Positions 27,615 to 35,954 of a stretch of 64,000 nt of DNA are shown in pieces; positions within the stretch are counted from its first letter, which is position 1; the number at the start of each line of letters is the position of its first letter. The DNA comes from Paucibacter sp. Y2R2-4 (GTDB lineage Bacteria > Pseudomonadota > Gammaproteobacteria > Burkholderiales > Burkholderiaceae_C). The notes beneath the pieces are model-generated. The model searched no databases and was not told where the DNA came from. It saw only the letters and a list, made by a program, of their open reading frames with translations. The stretch is from the NCBI RefSeq assembly GCF_025717535.1, contig NZ_JAJIRO010000005.1, forward strand, positions 310,001-374,000. Reading direction: 5' to 3'. The position numbers and the translations under genes are program-made.

Positions 27615-29033
27615 ATGCCCAAGTCTGCCTCGCCCCGCGCCTCAGTCGCCAACGCGCCAGCGCCAGCGCCCAAGCTGCTGGCCCTGGCCTGGCCCTTGTT
27701 CATGGAGTTGTGGCTGGCGATTGCGCTGGGCTTGGTCGGCACCGCCCTGGCCGCGCGCATCTCAGACGCCTCCGCCGGCGGCTTTGCGCTGGCGAACCAG
27801 TTGGCGGGCACGCTGTTCATTTTGTTTCGGGTGATTGGTGCCGGCGTGAGCGTGGTGCTGACCCAAAGCCTGGGCGCGGGACGGCGCGACGCGGCCGACG
27901 CGGTGGCTCGGGCGGTGCTGGGCGCCAGCACTTGGATCGGCGCCTTCACCGCGGTGGCGGCCTTGTTTGCCGCCGGGCCGCTGCTGCGGCTCTTGAACGC
28001 GCCGGCCGAGGTGCTGCCCTTGGCCCTGCCTTTCTTGCAAGCGCTGGCGCCGGCCTTGTTGCTGGATGCCTGGAACGCCTCGATGTCGGCCGTCATGCGC
28101 GCGCATCTGCGCAGCCGCGAGGCCTTGATGGTGGTGGTGGTGATGCAACTCACCCATCTGGGTCTGGCTTTGCCCTTGATGCTGGGTTGGGGGCCGCTGC
28201 AAGCGCTGGGCATTCCGCCCTTGGGCCTGCCCGGCTATGCGGTGGCGCTGACTTTGAGCCGCGCCCTCGGCCTGAGTCTGCATCTGCTGCTGTGGCGCAG
28301 CCGCTTGGGTCTGCGGCCGCTGGCCAGCGATTGGTGGCGGCTGCCGCGCGCTGAGTTGGGCGCGGTGCTGCACATCGGCCTGCCCGGTGCGGCCGAGAAC
28401 ATTGCCTATCGACTGGCCTTTATGGTCAGCGTGGGCGTGGCGGGTTTGCTGGGCGCCACCGCGTTGGCGACGCAGGCCTACGCCTTGCAGCTGATGGGCT
28501 TTGTGATGATGTTTGGCATCGCCACCGGCTTTGCCGTGGAGATTGTGGTCGGCCACATGATTGGTGCCGGCCGCCTGCATGCGGCGCATCAGCTGGTGAG
28601 GCGGGCGCTGGGGTGGGGCTTGGTGGTCAGCGTGTTGGTGGCGCTAGCAGCGGCCCTGGCCGGGCCGTATTTGATGGCGCTCTTTACCGAAGATCCGGCC
28701 ATCATCCGGGCGGGCTGCCAGCTGCTCTGGCTGACCGTCTTGCTGGAGCCGGGCCGCACCTTCAATCTGGTGGTGATCAATGCCTTGCGTGCCGCTGGAG
28801 ATGCACGTTATCCGGTGATGGCCGGGGCGGCGTCGATGTTGCTGGTTTTGGCGGGCGGCAGCTGGCTCTTGGCCATCCACTTCGATTTGGGCGTGCAGGG
28901 CTTGTGGATTGCCTATGCCTTGGATGAGTGGATTCGCGGCCTCTTGATGTGGCGACGCTGGGCCAGCCATGCTTGGGTGCCGCATGCGAGGGCAGCGGGC
29001 CGTCGCTTGCGGCAACGGCCCGTTTCAGCATGA
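27615..29033 (+). CDS. MATE family efflux transporter
   Basis: A 472-residue inner-membrane protein with about 12 hydrophobic segments in two similar halves, typical of MATE (NorM/DinF-type) multidrug or metabolite exporters driven by Na+ or H+. Supporting blocks are LALAWPLFMELWLAIALGLV at the start, GAGVSVVLTQSLGAGRRDAA after segment 2, LGATALATQAYALQL and EIVVGHMIGAGR in the second half, and NLVVINALRAAGDARYPV. I start at ATG 27615; the frame is open to 27252 but overlaps the divergent regulator. Substrate unknown. Confidence 0.87.
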   Translation: MPKSASPRASVANAPAPAPKLLALAWPLFMELWLAIALGLVGTALAARISDASAGGFALANQLAGTLFILFRVIGAGVSVVLTQSLGAGRRDAADAVARAVLGASTWIGAFTAVAALFAAGPLLRLLNAPAEVLPLALPFLQALAPALLLDAWNASMSAVMRAHLRSREALMVVVVMQLTHLGLALPLMLGWGPLQALGIPPLGLPGYAVALTLSRALGLSLHLLLWRSRLGLRPLASDWWRLPRAELGAVLHIGLPGAAENIAYRLAFMVSVGVAGLLGATALATQAYALQLMGFVMMFGIATGFAVEIVVGHMIGAGRLHAAHQLVRRALGWGLVVSVLVALAAALAGPYLMALFTEDPAIIRAGCQLLWLTVLLEPGRTFNLVVINALRAAGDARYPVMAGAASMLLVLAGGSWLLAIHFDLGVQGLWIAYALDEWIRGLLMWRRWASHAWVPHARAAGRRLRQRPVSA

Positions 29034-29034
29034 G

Positions 29035-29610
29035 TCAGTCTTGGCTGGGCCAAACGCCCGGCTGCACATCAAAGCGCGGATACCAGTCGGAGGGCAGACT
29101 GCCGGCCCAAACGCGGTTGTGGTGCGGCTGCAAGCGCTTCTTGCCGAAGGTCATGCGGGCATCGGCCAGCGAGAGCAGACTGGTGGCGCTCCAGTCGCTG
29201 CCGGGCGGGCTGGCGGCCGCACCCAGGGTGACGGTGATGGGGCTGGGGCCCTCCAAGCTGGCGAACTCGGTGGCGACTTCGCCGCGCAGCGCTTCGGCCT
29301 TGTCGACCGCGGCTTGCAAATCGGCGCCGGGCAGCAGCATGACGAATTCATCGCCGCCCAGGTGAGCGAGGCTGGCGCCTGCGGGCAGGCGCTCTGTCAG
29401 CAGCTTGGCCACGCGCATCAAGACGGCCTTGGCCTTGTCCGAACCTTGGTCGTCCAGATAGCTCTTGAAGTGATCGAGGTCAAAGGTCAGCGCGGCCAGC
29501 GGGGTGCCGGCGGCGCGGGCCGCGTTGGCGGCGGATTCCATCTGGCGCTGCAGAGCTGGGCGATCCAGCAGGCCGTCGAGCTCAAGTTTGTCGGCAATCA
29601 GATTGGGCAT
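29035..29610 (-). CDS. Minimal GGDEF domain protein (diguanylate cyclase)
   Basis: A 191-residue cytoplasmic protein that is almost only a GGDEF domain. The active loop HLGGDEF is intact, and LTFDLDHFKSYLDD provides the metal Asp, so activity is possible. The usual I-site RxxD is absent (the segment reads RLPAGASLAHL), so product inhibition at that site is unlikely. There is no sensor or membrane part; a short N-terminal helix and a C-terminal Trp-rich tail (WAGSLPSDWYPRFD) flank the domain. Its stop lies next to the MATE stop. Confidence 0.83.
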   Translation of the reverse strand: MPNLIADKLELDGLLDRPALQRQMESAANAARAAGTPLAALTFDLDHFKSYLDDQGSDKAKAVLMRVAKLLTERLPAGASLAHLGGDEFVMLLPGADLQAAVDKAEALRGEVATEFASLEGPSPITVTLGAAASPPGSDWSATSLLSLADARMTFGKKRLQPHHNRVWAGSLPSDWYPRFDVQPGVWPSQD

Positions 29611-29718
29611 TGAGCACTCCTATGAGGGACACGCCACCATAGTATGCAGGCCGGCGCGCCCTGGCACGCTCCAAATCCCCTAGTTTTTGAACTTGGTGCC
29701 TTTGGTCGGTCAAACCGG

Positions 29719-30582
29719 TCAAGCCGGCCGCTGACAGGCAACCAAAAAAGTGTCGATCAGACGTGAGTCGCGCCGGTCCTTCAGGCAGTAGAGGTATTCA
29801 CGCACCTGCGGCACCTCGCCGTCAAAAGGCAGGACTTTCAGCTCCGGGTGCTCGCAGACTTCGTTGGCGGCAAAGATGCTGACGCCCATCTGCCGGATCA
29901 CCGCCTCGCGCAGCGCCTCGCGGCTGGCGATCTCCATGCTGCTGAGGGGCTGGACCTGGGCCTCGGCCAGCATTTGTTCGGTCAGCTGCCGAGTCATCGA
30001 ACCACGCTCGCGCATCAGCAAAACACAGCCGCTCAGATCGCTCAAGGCGACCGTCTTGCGTCTTGCCAGCGGGTGGTCGCGGTGCACCACCAGGGCCAAG
30101 GGGTCGGCGCCCAGCTCGATGTGGTGCAGGCGGGCGTCGGTCTCCAGATGCGAAGAGGTGGCGATATCGACCCGGTACTCTTGCAAGGCGTCAATCATCT
30201 GGCGCGAATTGCCGGCGCCTATGCTGATTTCCACCTGCGGATACTGCTGGCGGTAGCGCTTCACGATGTCCAGCACATAGTAGGGCGCGGTCGCGCCAAT
30301 GCGCAAGCTGCCTCTTTGCAGCTCACCGGCATTGCGCAGCGCAAATTCGAGGTCAATCTCTTGCTGCAGCAGCTGGTGCACCCGCGGCATCAGCTGCACG
30401 CCGGCGTCACTGATCAAAAGGCGGCCGCCTTCGCGGCGGAACAGCTCGACGCCGTAATGCTCCTCCAGGGCGCGAATCTGCGTGGTCACCGTCGGCTGGC
30501 TCAGGCTCAGATGTTTGGCGGCCAAGGTCACGCTGCCCAGCCGGGCCACGGTGAAAAACGCCTTCAGCTGCGTCACCAGCAT
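29719..30582 (-). CDS. LysR family regulator, divergent from the aminoethylphosphonate operon
   Basis: A 287-residue LysR regulator with an N-terminal helix-turn-helix (residues ~3-62: VARLGSVTLAAKHLSLSQPT and ALEEHYGVELFRREG) and a LysR substrate-binding domain. It is divergent from the phosphonate genes across about 165 bases that contain an inverted repeat, so it very likely controls them. LysR regulators at 2-aminoethylphosphonate loci are known in Proteobacteria and act as substrate-inducible activators; effector specificity here is inferred from position. Confidence 0.85.
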   Translation of the reverse strand: MLVTQLKAFFTVARLGSVTLAAKHLSLSQPTVTTQIRALEEHYGVELFRREGGRLLISDAGVQLMPRVHQLLQQEIDLEFALRNAGELQRGSLRIGATAPYYVLDIVKRYRQQYPQVEISIGAGNSRQMIDALQEYRVDIATSSHLETDARLHHIELGADPLALVVHRDHPLARRKTVALSDLSGCVLLMRERGSMTRQLTEQMLAEAQVQPLSSMEIASREALREAVIRQMGVSIFAANEVCEHPELKVLPFDGEVPQVREYLYCLKDRRDSRLIDTFLVACQRPA

Positions 30583-30600
30583 GAGGGGCTCCTCCGCCAG

Positions 30601-30642
30601 GGACGCAAAGACGCCAATACCTGATTTTTGAAATTTGCGTCC
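30601..30642. promoter_or_regulatory. Inverted repeat GGACGCAAA/TTTGCGTCC, candidate LysR operator
   Basis: Perfect 9-bp arms at 30601-30609 and 30634-30642 (spacer 24) in the region between the LysR start and the operon start. GACGC direct copies (30610, 30645) extend the pattern. Position and symmetry fit a LysR-type binding site governing both genes. Confidence 0.6.
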
Positions 30643-30747
30643 TTTGACGCTATGTGTTCATGGCCCATCCCTACAGTTTCGCTGATCCCAAGGCAGGGCC
30701 GAAGTCGGCCGTGCGTGGAGCGAATGACCCCTAAACCTGGAGCTGTG

Positions 30748-31782
30748 ATGCGTCAAAAATTCCTGAAGCCCCTGTGCGCTGTGTTGGGCCTGTCGGCCGT
30801 GATGTTGGGCCAAGCCTGGGCTCAAGGCAAAACCGAGTTGTTGGTCTATTCGGCCCTGGAAGCCGACCAGATCAAGGCCTACAAGGCCGCTTTCGAAGCC
30901 GACAACCCCAGCATCGAGCTGAAGTTTGTGCGCGAGTCCACCGGCATCATCACCGCCCGCCTGCTGGCTGAGAAGGCCAATCCGCAAGCCGACGCAGTCT
31001 GGGGCCTGGCCGCCACCTCGCTGATGCTGCTGGACAAAGAAGGCATGTTGCAGCCTTACGCGCCCAAGGGCTTGGAGCAGGTGCGCGCCAATATGCGTGA
31101 TCCGCGCGCCCAGCCGACCTGGGTGGGCATGGACCTGTGGTCGTCGGCTGTTTGCTTCAACACGGTGGAAGCCGAAAAGCGCAAGCTGCCCAAGCCCAGC
31201 AGCTGGGCCGACCTGACTCAGCCGGTCTACAAAGGCACGGTCACCATGCCGCACCCCGCCTCCAGCGGCACCGGCTTCCTGATGGTTTCGGCCTGGCTGC
31301 AAAGCATGGGCGAGGCCAAGGGTTGGGCCTTCATGGACGCGCTGCACCAGAACATCGGCAGCTACACCCACAGCGGCTCCAAGCCTTGCCGCCAAGCCGG
31401 CGCCGGTGAGTTCCCGGTCGGCCTGAGCTTTGACTACCGCGCCAACAAGACCAAGAAGGACGGCGCGCCCATCGACATCGTCTTCCCCAAGGAAGGCTTG
31501 GGCTGGGATGTGGAAGCCACGGCCATCTTCAAGACCAGCAAGAAGCAAGACGCCGCCAAGGCCCTGGCTGACTGGGCCGTGACCAAGAAGGCCAATGAAC
31601 TCTACGCCGGCAACTTCGCCGTGCTGGCCTTGCCGCAGGTGCAAGAGCGTCTGGAGTTTGTGCCTTCCGACATCGAAAAACTGCTGGTCAAGAACGACTT
31701 CAACTGGGCCGCGAGCAACCGCGACCGCATCTTGACCGAATGGGCCAAGCGCTACGAAGGCAAGGCTGAACCGAAGAAGTGA
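30748..31782 (+). CDS. phnS: 2-aminoethylphosphonate ABC transporter, periplasmic binding protein
   Basis: A 344-residue exported binding protein of the iron/polyamine-like family-1 type. The signal peptide (LKPLCAVLGLSAVMLGQAWA) precedes the mature start QGKTELLVYSALEADQ. SPB motifs such as RESTGIITARLLAEKANPQA, DLWSSAVCFNT and PHPASSGTGFLMVSAW match the 2-aminoethylphosphonate-binding subfamily. The start is ATG 30748, with GGAG five bases upstream. It is the first gene of a rightward operon with an ATPase, a fused permease, an FAD oxidoreductase and PhnX, and is followed by a strong intercistronic hairpin that may keep its mRNA more abundant than the rest. Confidence 0.88.
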   Translation: MRQKFLKPLCAVLGLSAVMLGQAWAQGKTELLVYSALEADQIKAYKAAFEADNPSIELKFVRESTGIITARLLAEKANPQADAVWGLAATSLMLLDKEGMLQPYAPKGLEQVRANMRDPRAQPTWVGMDLWSSAVCFNTVEAEKRKLPKPSSWADLTQPVYKGTVTMPHPASSGTGFLMVSAWLQSMGEAKGWAFMDALHQNIGSYTHSGSKPCRQAGAGEFPVGLSFDYRANKTKKDGAPIDIVFPKEGLGWDVEATAIFKTSKKQDAAKALADWAVTKKANELYAGNFAVLALPQVQERLEFVPSDIEKLLVKNDFNWAASNRDRILTEWAKRYEGKAEPKK

Positions 31783-31795
31783 GGGGAGAGGGTTG

Positions 31796-31840
31796 GGGCG
31801 CCGGGAGATGTGGCCTTACGCCACATCGGGCCCGGCGCCC
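31796..31840 (+). promoter_or_regulatory. Large intercistronic hairpin after phnS
   Basis: Outer arms GGGCGCCGGG (31796-31805) and CCCGGCGCCC (31831-31840) are perfectly complementary over 10 bp. Inner arms GATGTGG (31807-31813) and CCACATC (31821-31827) add 7 bp around a 7-base loop, with a 1/3 internal loop. It has no T-run and sits between the binding-protein and ATPase genes, where such hairpins protect the upstream mRNA and lower downstream expression. Confidence 0.8.
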
Positions 31841-31898
31841 TTGGCCTTTGATTGCAGCCACTCACCTTTCCTGCGCCACCCACAGAAGAAGAACACCC

Positions 31899-33008
31899 AT
31901 GCTCTCGGTACAACACATCACCAAACGCTATGGCGCCCAGCCGGTGCTGCGCGGCATTGCGCTTGAAGTGGCGCAAGGTGAATTCATCAGCTTGCTGGGC
32001 CCCTCGGGCTGCGGCAAGACCACGCTGCTGCGCATTTTGTGCGGCATCGAAACCCCCGACACCGGCAGCATTCATTTGCAGGGCCGCGACATCACCGCCT
32101 TGGCCGCCTCGCAGCGGCGCTTTGGCGTGGTGTTCCAGTCCTATGCCCTGTTTCCGAATTTAAGCGTGCTGGACAACGTGGCCTACGGTTTGCAGGCCAT
32201 GAAGCGGCCGCAGCAAGAGGCGCGCGCGCTGGAGATGCTCTCGCTGGTGGGCCTGGCCGAGCAGTCGCGCAAGTTCCCGGCCCAGCTCTCTGGCGGCCAG
32301 CAGCAACGGGTGGCGCTAGCACGAGCCCTGGCGCCGCAGCCGCCGCTGCTCTTGCTGGATGAGCCCTTGTCGGCCCTGGATGCCCAGGTGCGCGTTGGCC
32401 TGCGGGCCGAAATTCGCCGGCTGCAAAAGCAGTTAGGCATCACCACCATCATGGTGACGCATGACCAGGATGAAGCCTTGTCCATGTCGGACCGGGTGGT
32501 GGTCATGCACCAAGGTCAGATCGAACAAGCCGGCACGCCGCAGCAGCTGTATGCCCGCCCGCAGACCCCTTTTGTGGCCGGCTTTGTCGGCAAGATGAAT
32601 CTGCTGCAGGCCCTGGTGACCGGCGCTGGCCGCGCCCGCGTGGGCCAGCATGAGCTGCGCTGCGAGGTGGAGGACTTCAAGACTGGCAGCCCCTTGCTGC
32701 TGGGCCTGCGGCCCGAGGCCATCGTCTTGCGCCCCGAGGCCTGTGACTTTGAGGCGCCGCCCTATGGCGCCAGCAACACCGTCAAGGCGCAGGTGCAGGA
32801 GGCCATCTTCCTGGGCCCTTGCACCTTGCTGCGCTTGCGCTGCGAGGCCTTGGGCGACGTGGTCTTGGAGGTGGAACTCTCCACCTCCCGCGATGCGAGC
32901 CTGCCCGAATGGTTGGGCCTGGCCTCGGGCCAATCGGTGCTGGTGGATCTGCCGCCGCAGGCCATTCGCGGGCTGGCCCAGCCGCTGTCGATGTTGAGGG
33001 CAGCATGA
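31899..33008 (+). CDS. phnT: 2-aminoethylphosphonate ABC transporter, ATP-binding protein
   Basis: A 369-residue ATPase of the CUT1/Fbp-like class. Walker A is GPSGCGKTT, the signature LSGGQQQRVALARA, Walker B LLLLDEP, and the switch His lies in MVTHDQDEA. A C-terminal TOBE domain (about 280-360) follows. The start is ATG 31899 (MLSVQHITKRYG) after a purine-rich GAAGAAGAA; upstream sequence in frame runs through the intercistronic hairpin. It overlaps the permease gene by four bases (ATGA at 33005). Confidence 0.87.
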   Translation: MLSVQHITKRYGAQPVLRGIALEVAQGEFISLLGPSGCGKTTLLRILCGIETPDTGSIHLQGRDITALAASQRRFGVVFQSYALFPNLSVLDNVAYGLQAMKRPQQEARALEMLSLVGLAEQSRKFPAQLSGGQQQRVALARALAPQPPLLLLDEPLSALDAQVRVGLRAEIRRLQKQLGITTIMVTHDQDEALSMSDRVVVMHQGQIEQAGTPQQLYARPQTPFVAGFVGKMNLLQALVTGAGRARVGQHELRCEVEDFKTGSPLLLGLRPEAIVLRPEACDFEAPPYGASNTVKAQVQEAIFLGPCTLLRLRCEALGDVVLEVELSTSRDASLPEWLGLASGQSVLVDLPPQAIRGLAQPLSMLRAA

Positions 33009-34765
33009 GCGCGGTCTTGGATCGCTCGTTGCGGGTGCCAGGTGCTAAGCCCAACTGGGCGGCCAAATGGGCGGCCAAGTTGACGGCCAGATGGACGCTC
33101 TGGCGTGAGCGCGCGCCGCTGGCCTTGCTCTTGGGCCTGGGGCTTTTGTTGCTCTTGCTGTCCATCGCCTTGCCGGTGGGCAGCCTCTTGACGCTGAGCT
33201 TCTTTGACGCCGAAGGCCGCTTTGTTGGCCTGGCCAATTTTTTTCAGTACGCGGCCAGCCCCAATGTGGGCCGCTCGCTGTTCAACAGCTTGTGGCTGTC
33301 GGGTCTGAGTGCGCTGATCAGCGTCAGTCTCGCCTATGTCTATGCCTATGCCTTGACGCAAAGCTGCATGCCGGGGCGGCGGCTGTTTCGCGCCCTGGCC
33401 TTGCTGCCGGTCTTGGCGCCTTCGCTCTTGATGGCCATCAGCCTGATCTATTTGTTTGGCAATCAGGGCTTGCTCAAGCCTTGGCTGCAGATGCTGCCGG
33501 GCTTTGAGAGCATTTACGGCCCCTCGGGCATCGTCATCGGCTCGGTGCTCTGGACCTTGCCGCATGCGCTGCTGATTCTTTTGACCGCTCTGGGCACCAG
33601 CGATGGTCGCCTGCATGAGGCCGCCGCCAGCTTGGGCGCCAGCCGCTGGCGCATCTTTCGAACCGTGACCCTGCCGGCCAGCCGCTACGGGCTCTTGATC
33701 TCGCTGGTGGTGGTGTTTGTGATGGTGCTGACCGATTTTGGCGTGCCCAAGGTGATTGGCGGCAGCACCCAGGTGCTGGCCACCGACATTTACAAACAAG
33801 TGGTCGGCCAGCAGCGTTTGCAAATGGGTGCGGTGGTGGCGCTGGCCTTGCTCTTGCCGGCAGTCGCGGCCTTCTTTGTGGAGCAGCGCCTGCGTCGCTC
33901 GCAGGGTGCCGCGCTGACGGTGCGCGCCGTGCCGTACCAACCCACGCCTTCCAAATGGCTGGACGGCAGCCTGCTGCTGTTTTGTAGCCTGATCGCCTTG
34001 CTCTTGATGGGCGTGATGGCGGTGGCGGTGTTCGCCGCCCTGGCCACCTACTGGCCTTACAACCTGCAGCCTTCGTTGAACAACTTCCGCTTTGACATGA
34101 TGGACGGCGGCGGCTGGGCCAGCTATGGCAACTCGATCAAGATGGCCTTGTCTTGCGCGGTGTTGGGCGCGGTCTTGAGTTTCTTCACGGCCTATTTGGT
34201 GGAAAAGCCGCGCCGTTTTGCGGCCGCTCGCAGCCTGCTCAATGCGATTGCCAGCCTGCCGATGGCGGTGCCGGGCTTGGCGCTCGGCCTGGGCTACATC
34301 ATGTTTTTCAATGCGTCTTGGAACCCGCTGCATGGGCTATACGGAACTTTGAGTTTGCTGGTCATCTGCACCGTGGCGCATTACTACTCGGTGGCGCACA
34401 TCACCCAGCTCTCGGCCCTGCGCCAGCTGGACCCGGAGTACGAATTGGTGGCCGAGTCCTTGGGCGTGCCCTTCTGGCGCACGCTGTGGCGAGTGCATCT
34501 GCCGGTCAGCTTGCCCACGCTCATGCAGGTGGCGGGTTACTTCTTCGTCAATGCCTTGACTACCGTCTCGGCCGTGGTGTTTTTGTACTCGCCCGAAACC
34601 ACCTTGGCCTCGGTGGCGGTGCTGGCCATGGATGACGCCGGCGATATCGGCCCGGCCGCAGCCATGGCGGTTTTGATCTTCGCCACCGCCGCCCTGGGCC
34701 GCTTGCTGATTGGCTTGCTGGAGGCTTTGTTGGTCAGCAAGACCCAGGCCTGGCGGGCTCGCTGA
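33005..34765 (+). CDS. phnU: 2-aminoethylphosphonate ABC transporter, fused permease
   Basis: A 586-residue inner-membrane protein with two complete permease domains in one chain, about 12 membrane segments. Each half has an EAA-type loop that contacts the ATPase: HEAAASLGASRWRIF near residue 205 and VAESLGVPFWRTLWRVHLP near residue 480. This fused plan is that of the phosphonate permeases related to FbpB, as opposed to separate subunits. It has ATGA overlap with the ATPase gene upstream. Confidence 0.86.
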   Translation: MSAVLDRSLRVPGAKPNWAAKWAAKLTARWTLWRERAPLALLLGLGLLLLLLSIALPVGSLLTLSFFDAEGRFVGLANFFQYAASPNVGRSLFNSLWLSGLSALISVSLAYVYAYALTQSCMPGRRLFRALALLPVLAPSLLMAISLIYLFGNQGLLKPWLQMLPGFESIYGPSGIVIGSVLWTLPHALLILLTALGTSDGRLHEAAASLGASRWRIFRTVTLPASRYGLLISLVVVFVMVLTDFGVPKVIGGSTQVLATDIYKQVVGQQRLQMGAVVALALLLPAVAAFFVEQRLRRSQGAALTVRAVPYQPTPSKWLDGSLLLFCSLIALLLMGVMAVAVFAALATYWPYNLQPSLNNFRFDMMDGGGWASYGNSIKMALSCAVLGAVLSFFTAYLVEKPRRFAAARSLLNAIASLPMAVPGLALGLGYIMFFNASWNPLHGLYGTLSLLVICTVAHYYSVAHITQLSALRQLDPEYELVAESLGVPFWRTLWRVHLPVSLPTLMQVAGYFFVNALTTVSAVVFLYSPETTLASVAVLAMDDAGDIGPAAAMAVLIFATAALGRLLIGLLEALLVSKTQAWRAR

Positions 34766-34805
34766 AGCTTTGTTTGATTCCCTTCCTGAAACTGAAAAAT
34801 AGAAC

Positions 34806-35921
34806 ATGAAGTACGACTTGATTGTGGTGGGCGCCGGCATCGTCGGCCTGGCCCATGCCTATGCAGCGGCCCAGCGTGGCCTCAAGGTGCTGGTGCTGGA
34901 GCGCGACGCGGCTTGCGTGGGCGCCTCGATCCGCAACTTCGGCTTTGTCACCGTGACCGGCCAGAAGGGCGGCGCCAGCTGGGGCCGCGCGCGCCGCTCG
35001 CGCGAAGTCTGGGCCGAAGTCGCGCCGCAGGCCGGCATTGAGGTGGTGCACAGCGGCCTGTACCTGGCCGCCGAGCGCGAGGAAGCGCACACGGTGCTGG
35101 AGGCCTTCATGGCCACCGAGATGGCTCAAGGTTGCGAACTGCTGAGCCCGAGCGATGCGCAGCAGCGTGCCGGCGGCGTTTTGCATGCCGATGCCTTGCA
35201 AAGCGTGCTCTACAGCCCGCATGAGCTGCGCGTCGAGTCGCGCACCGCCATCCCGCGCCTGAGCAGCTGGCTGGCCGCCGCGCACGGCGTGGAGTTCCGC
35301 TTTGGCGAGAGCGTTCTGTCGGTCCAGACCCCGCATGTGCAAAGCTCGCGCGCCAGCTATCAGGCCGAGCGTGTGGTGGTCTGCGCCGGTGCCGAGCTGA
35401 ATGGCTTGTTTGCCACCTCTTGGACGCCGCATCAGCTGCGTCTGTGCCAGCTGCAGATGCTGCGGGTGCGCCCCGAGGCCGGCTTCAAGCTGCCGGGCTC
35501 GGTGATGGGGGACTTGAGTTTGGTGCGTTATGAGGGCTATTCGGAGCTGCCCGAAGCCCAGGCCCTGCGTGCGCGCCTGGAAGCCGAGGAGGGCGCCAGC
35601 CTGTCCCATGGCATTCATTTGATCGTGGTGCAAAGCGCCGACGGTTCGCTGGTGGTGGGCGACTCGCACCACTACGGCCCGGTGCTGCCGCCCTTTGCCT
35701 CCGAGGAAGTGGACGCCTTGATCTTGCGTCATCTGCGCTCGACGCTGCAGCTGCGCGAGGCGGTGGTGACCGAGCGCTGGGTCGGCACCTACCCTTCATC
35801 CTTGACGGAGCCTTGCCTGGTGGAGACCCCGGCGCCCGAGACCCGTTTGGTCACCGTCACCAGCGGCACCGGCGCCAGCACCGCCTTTGGTTTGGCCGAA
35901 GAAGTCTTTGCCGCCTGGTAA
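34806..35921 (+). CDS. FAD-dependent oxidoreductase of the phosphonate-associated TIGR03364 type
   Basis: A 371-residue DAO-fold flavoprotein with an N-terminal FAD motif LIVVGAGIVGLAHAYAA and a closing TSGTGASTAFGLAEE. This family (TIGR03364) is found beside phnX and aminoethylphosphonate transport genes. It is thought to oxidise 2-aminoethylphosphonate or its N-methyl form to phosphonoacetaldehyde, which PhnX then cleaves. No PhnW transaminase is present in the operon, which supports that role here; this is inference, not shown by sequence. It lies 40 bases after the permease. Confidence 0.8.
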   Translation: MKYDLIVVGAGIVGLAHAYAAAQRGLKVLVLERDAACVGASIRNFGFVTVTGQKGGASWGRARRSREVWAEVAPQAGIEVVHSGLYLAAEREEAHTVLEAFMATEMAQGCELLSPSDAQQRAGGVLHADALQSVLYSPHELRVESRTAIPRLSSWLAAAHGVEFRFGESVLSVQTPHVQSSRASYQAERVVVCAGAELNGLFATSWTPHQLRLCQLQMLRVRPEAGFKLPGSVMGDLSLVRYEGYSELPEAQALRARLEAEEGASLSHGIHLIVVQSADGSLVVGDSHHYGPVLPPFASEEVDALILRHLRSTLQLREAVVTERWVGTYPSSLTEPCLVETPAPETRLVTVTSGTGASTAFGLAEEVFAAW

Positions 35922-35954
35922 ATCCCACATCCAAGAAGAAAGAACAGTTCAAGC

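Noticed and set aside
33005-34765. Fused permease as a possible assembly error joining two genes
   Set aside because: Single-chain permeases with two EAA loops are normal for this phosphonate transporter group and for FbpB-like systems.
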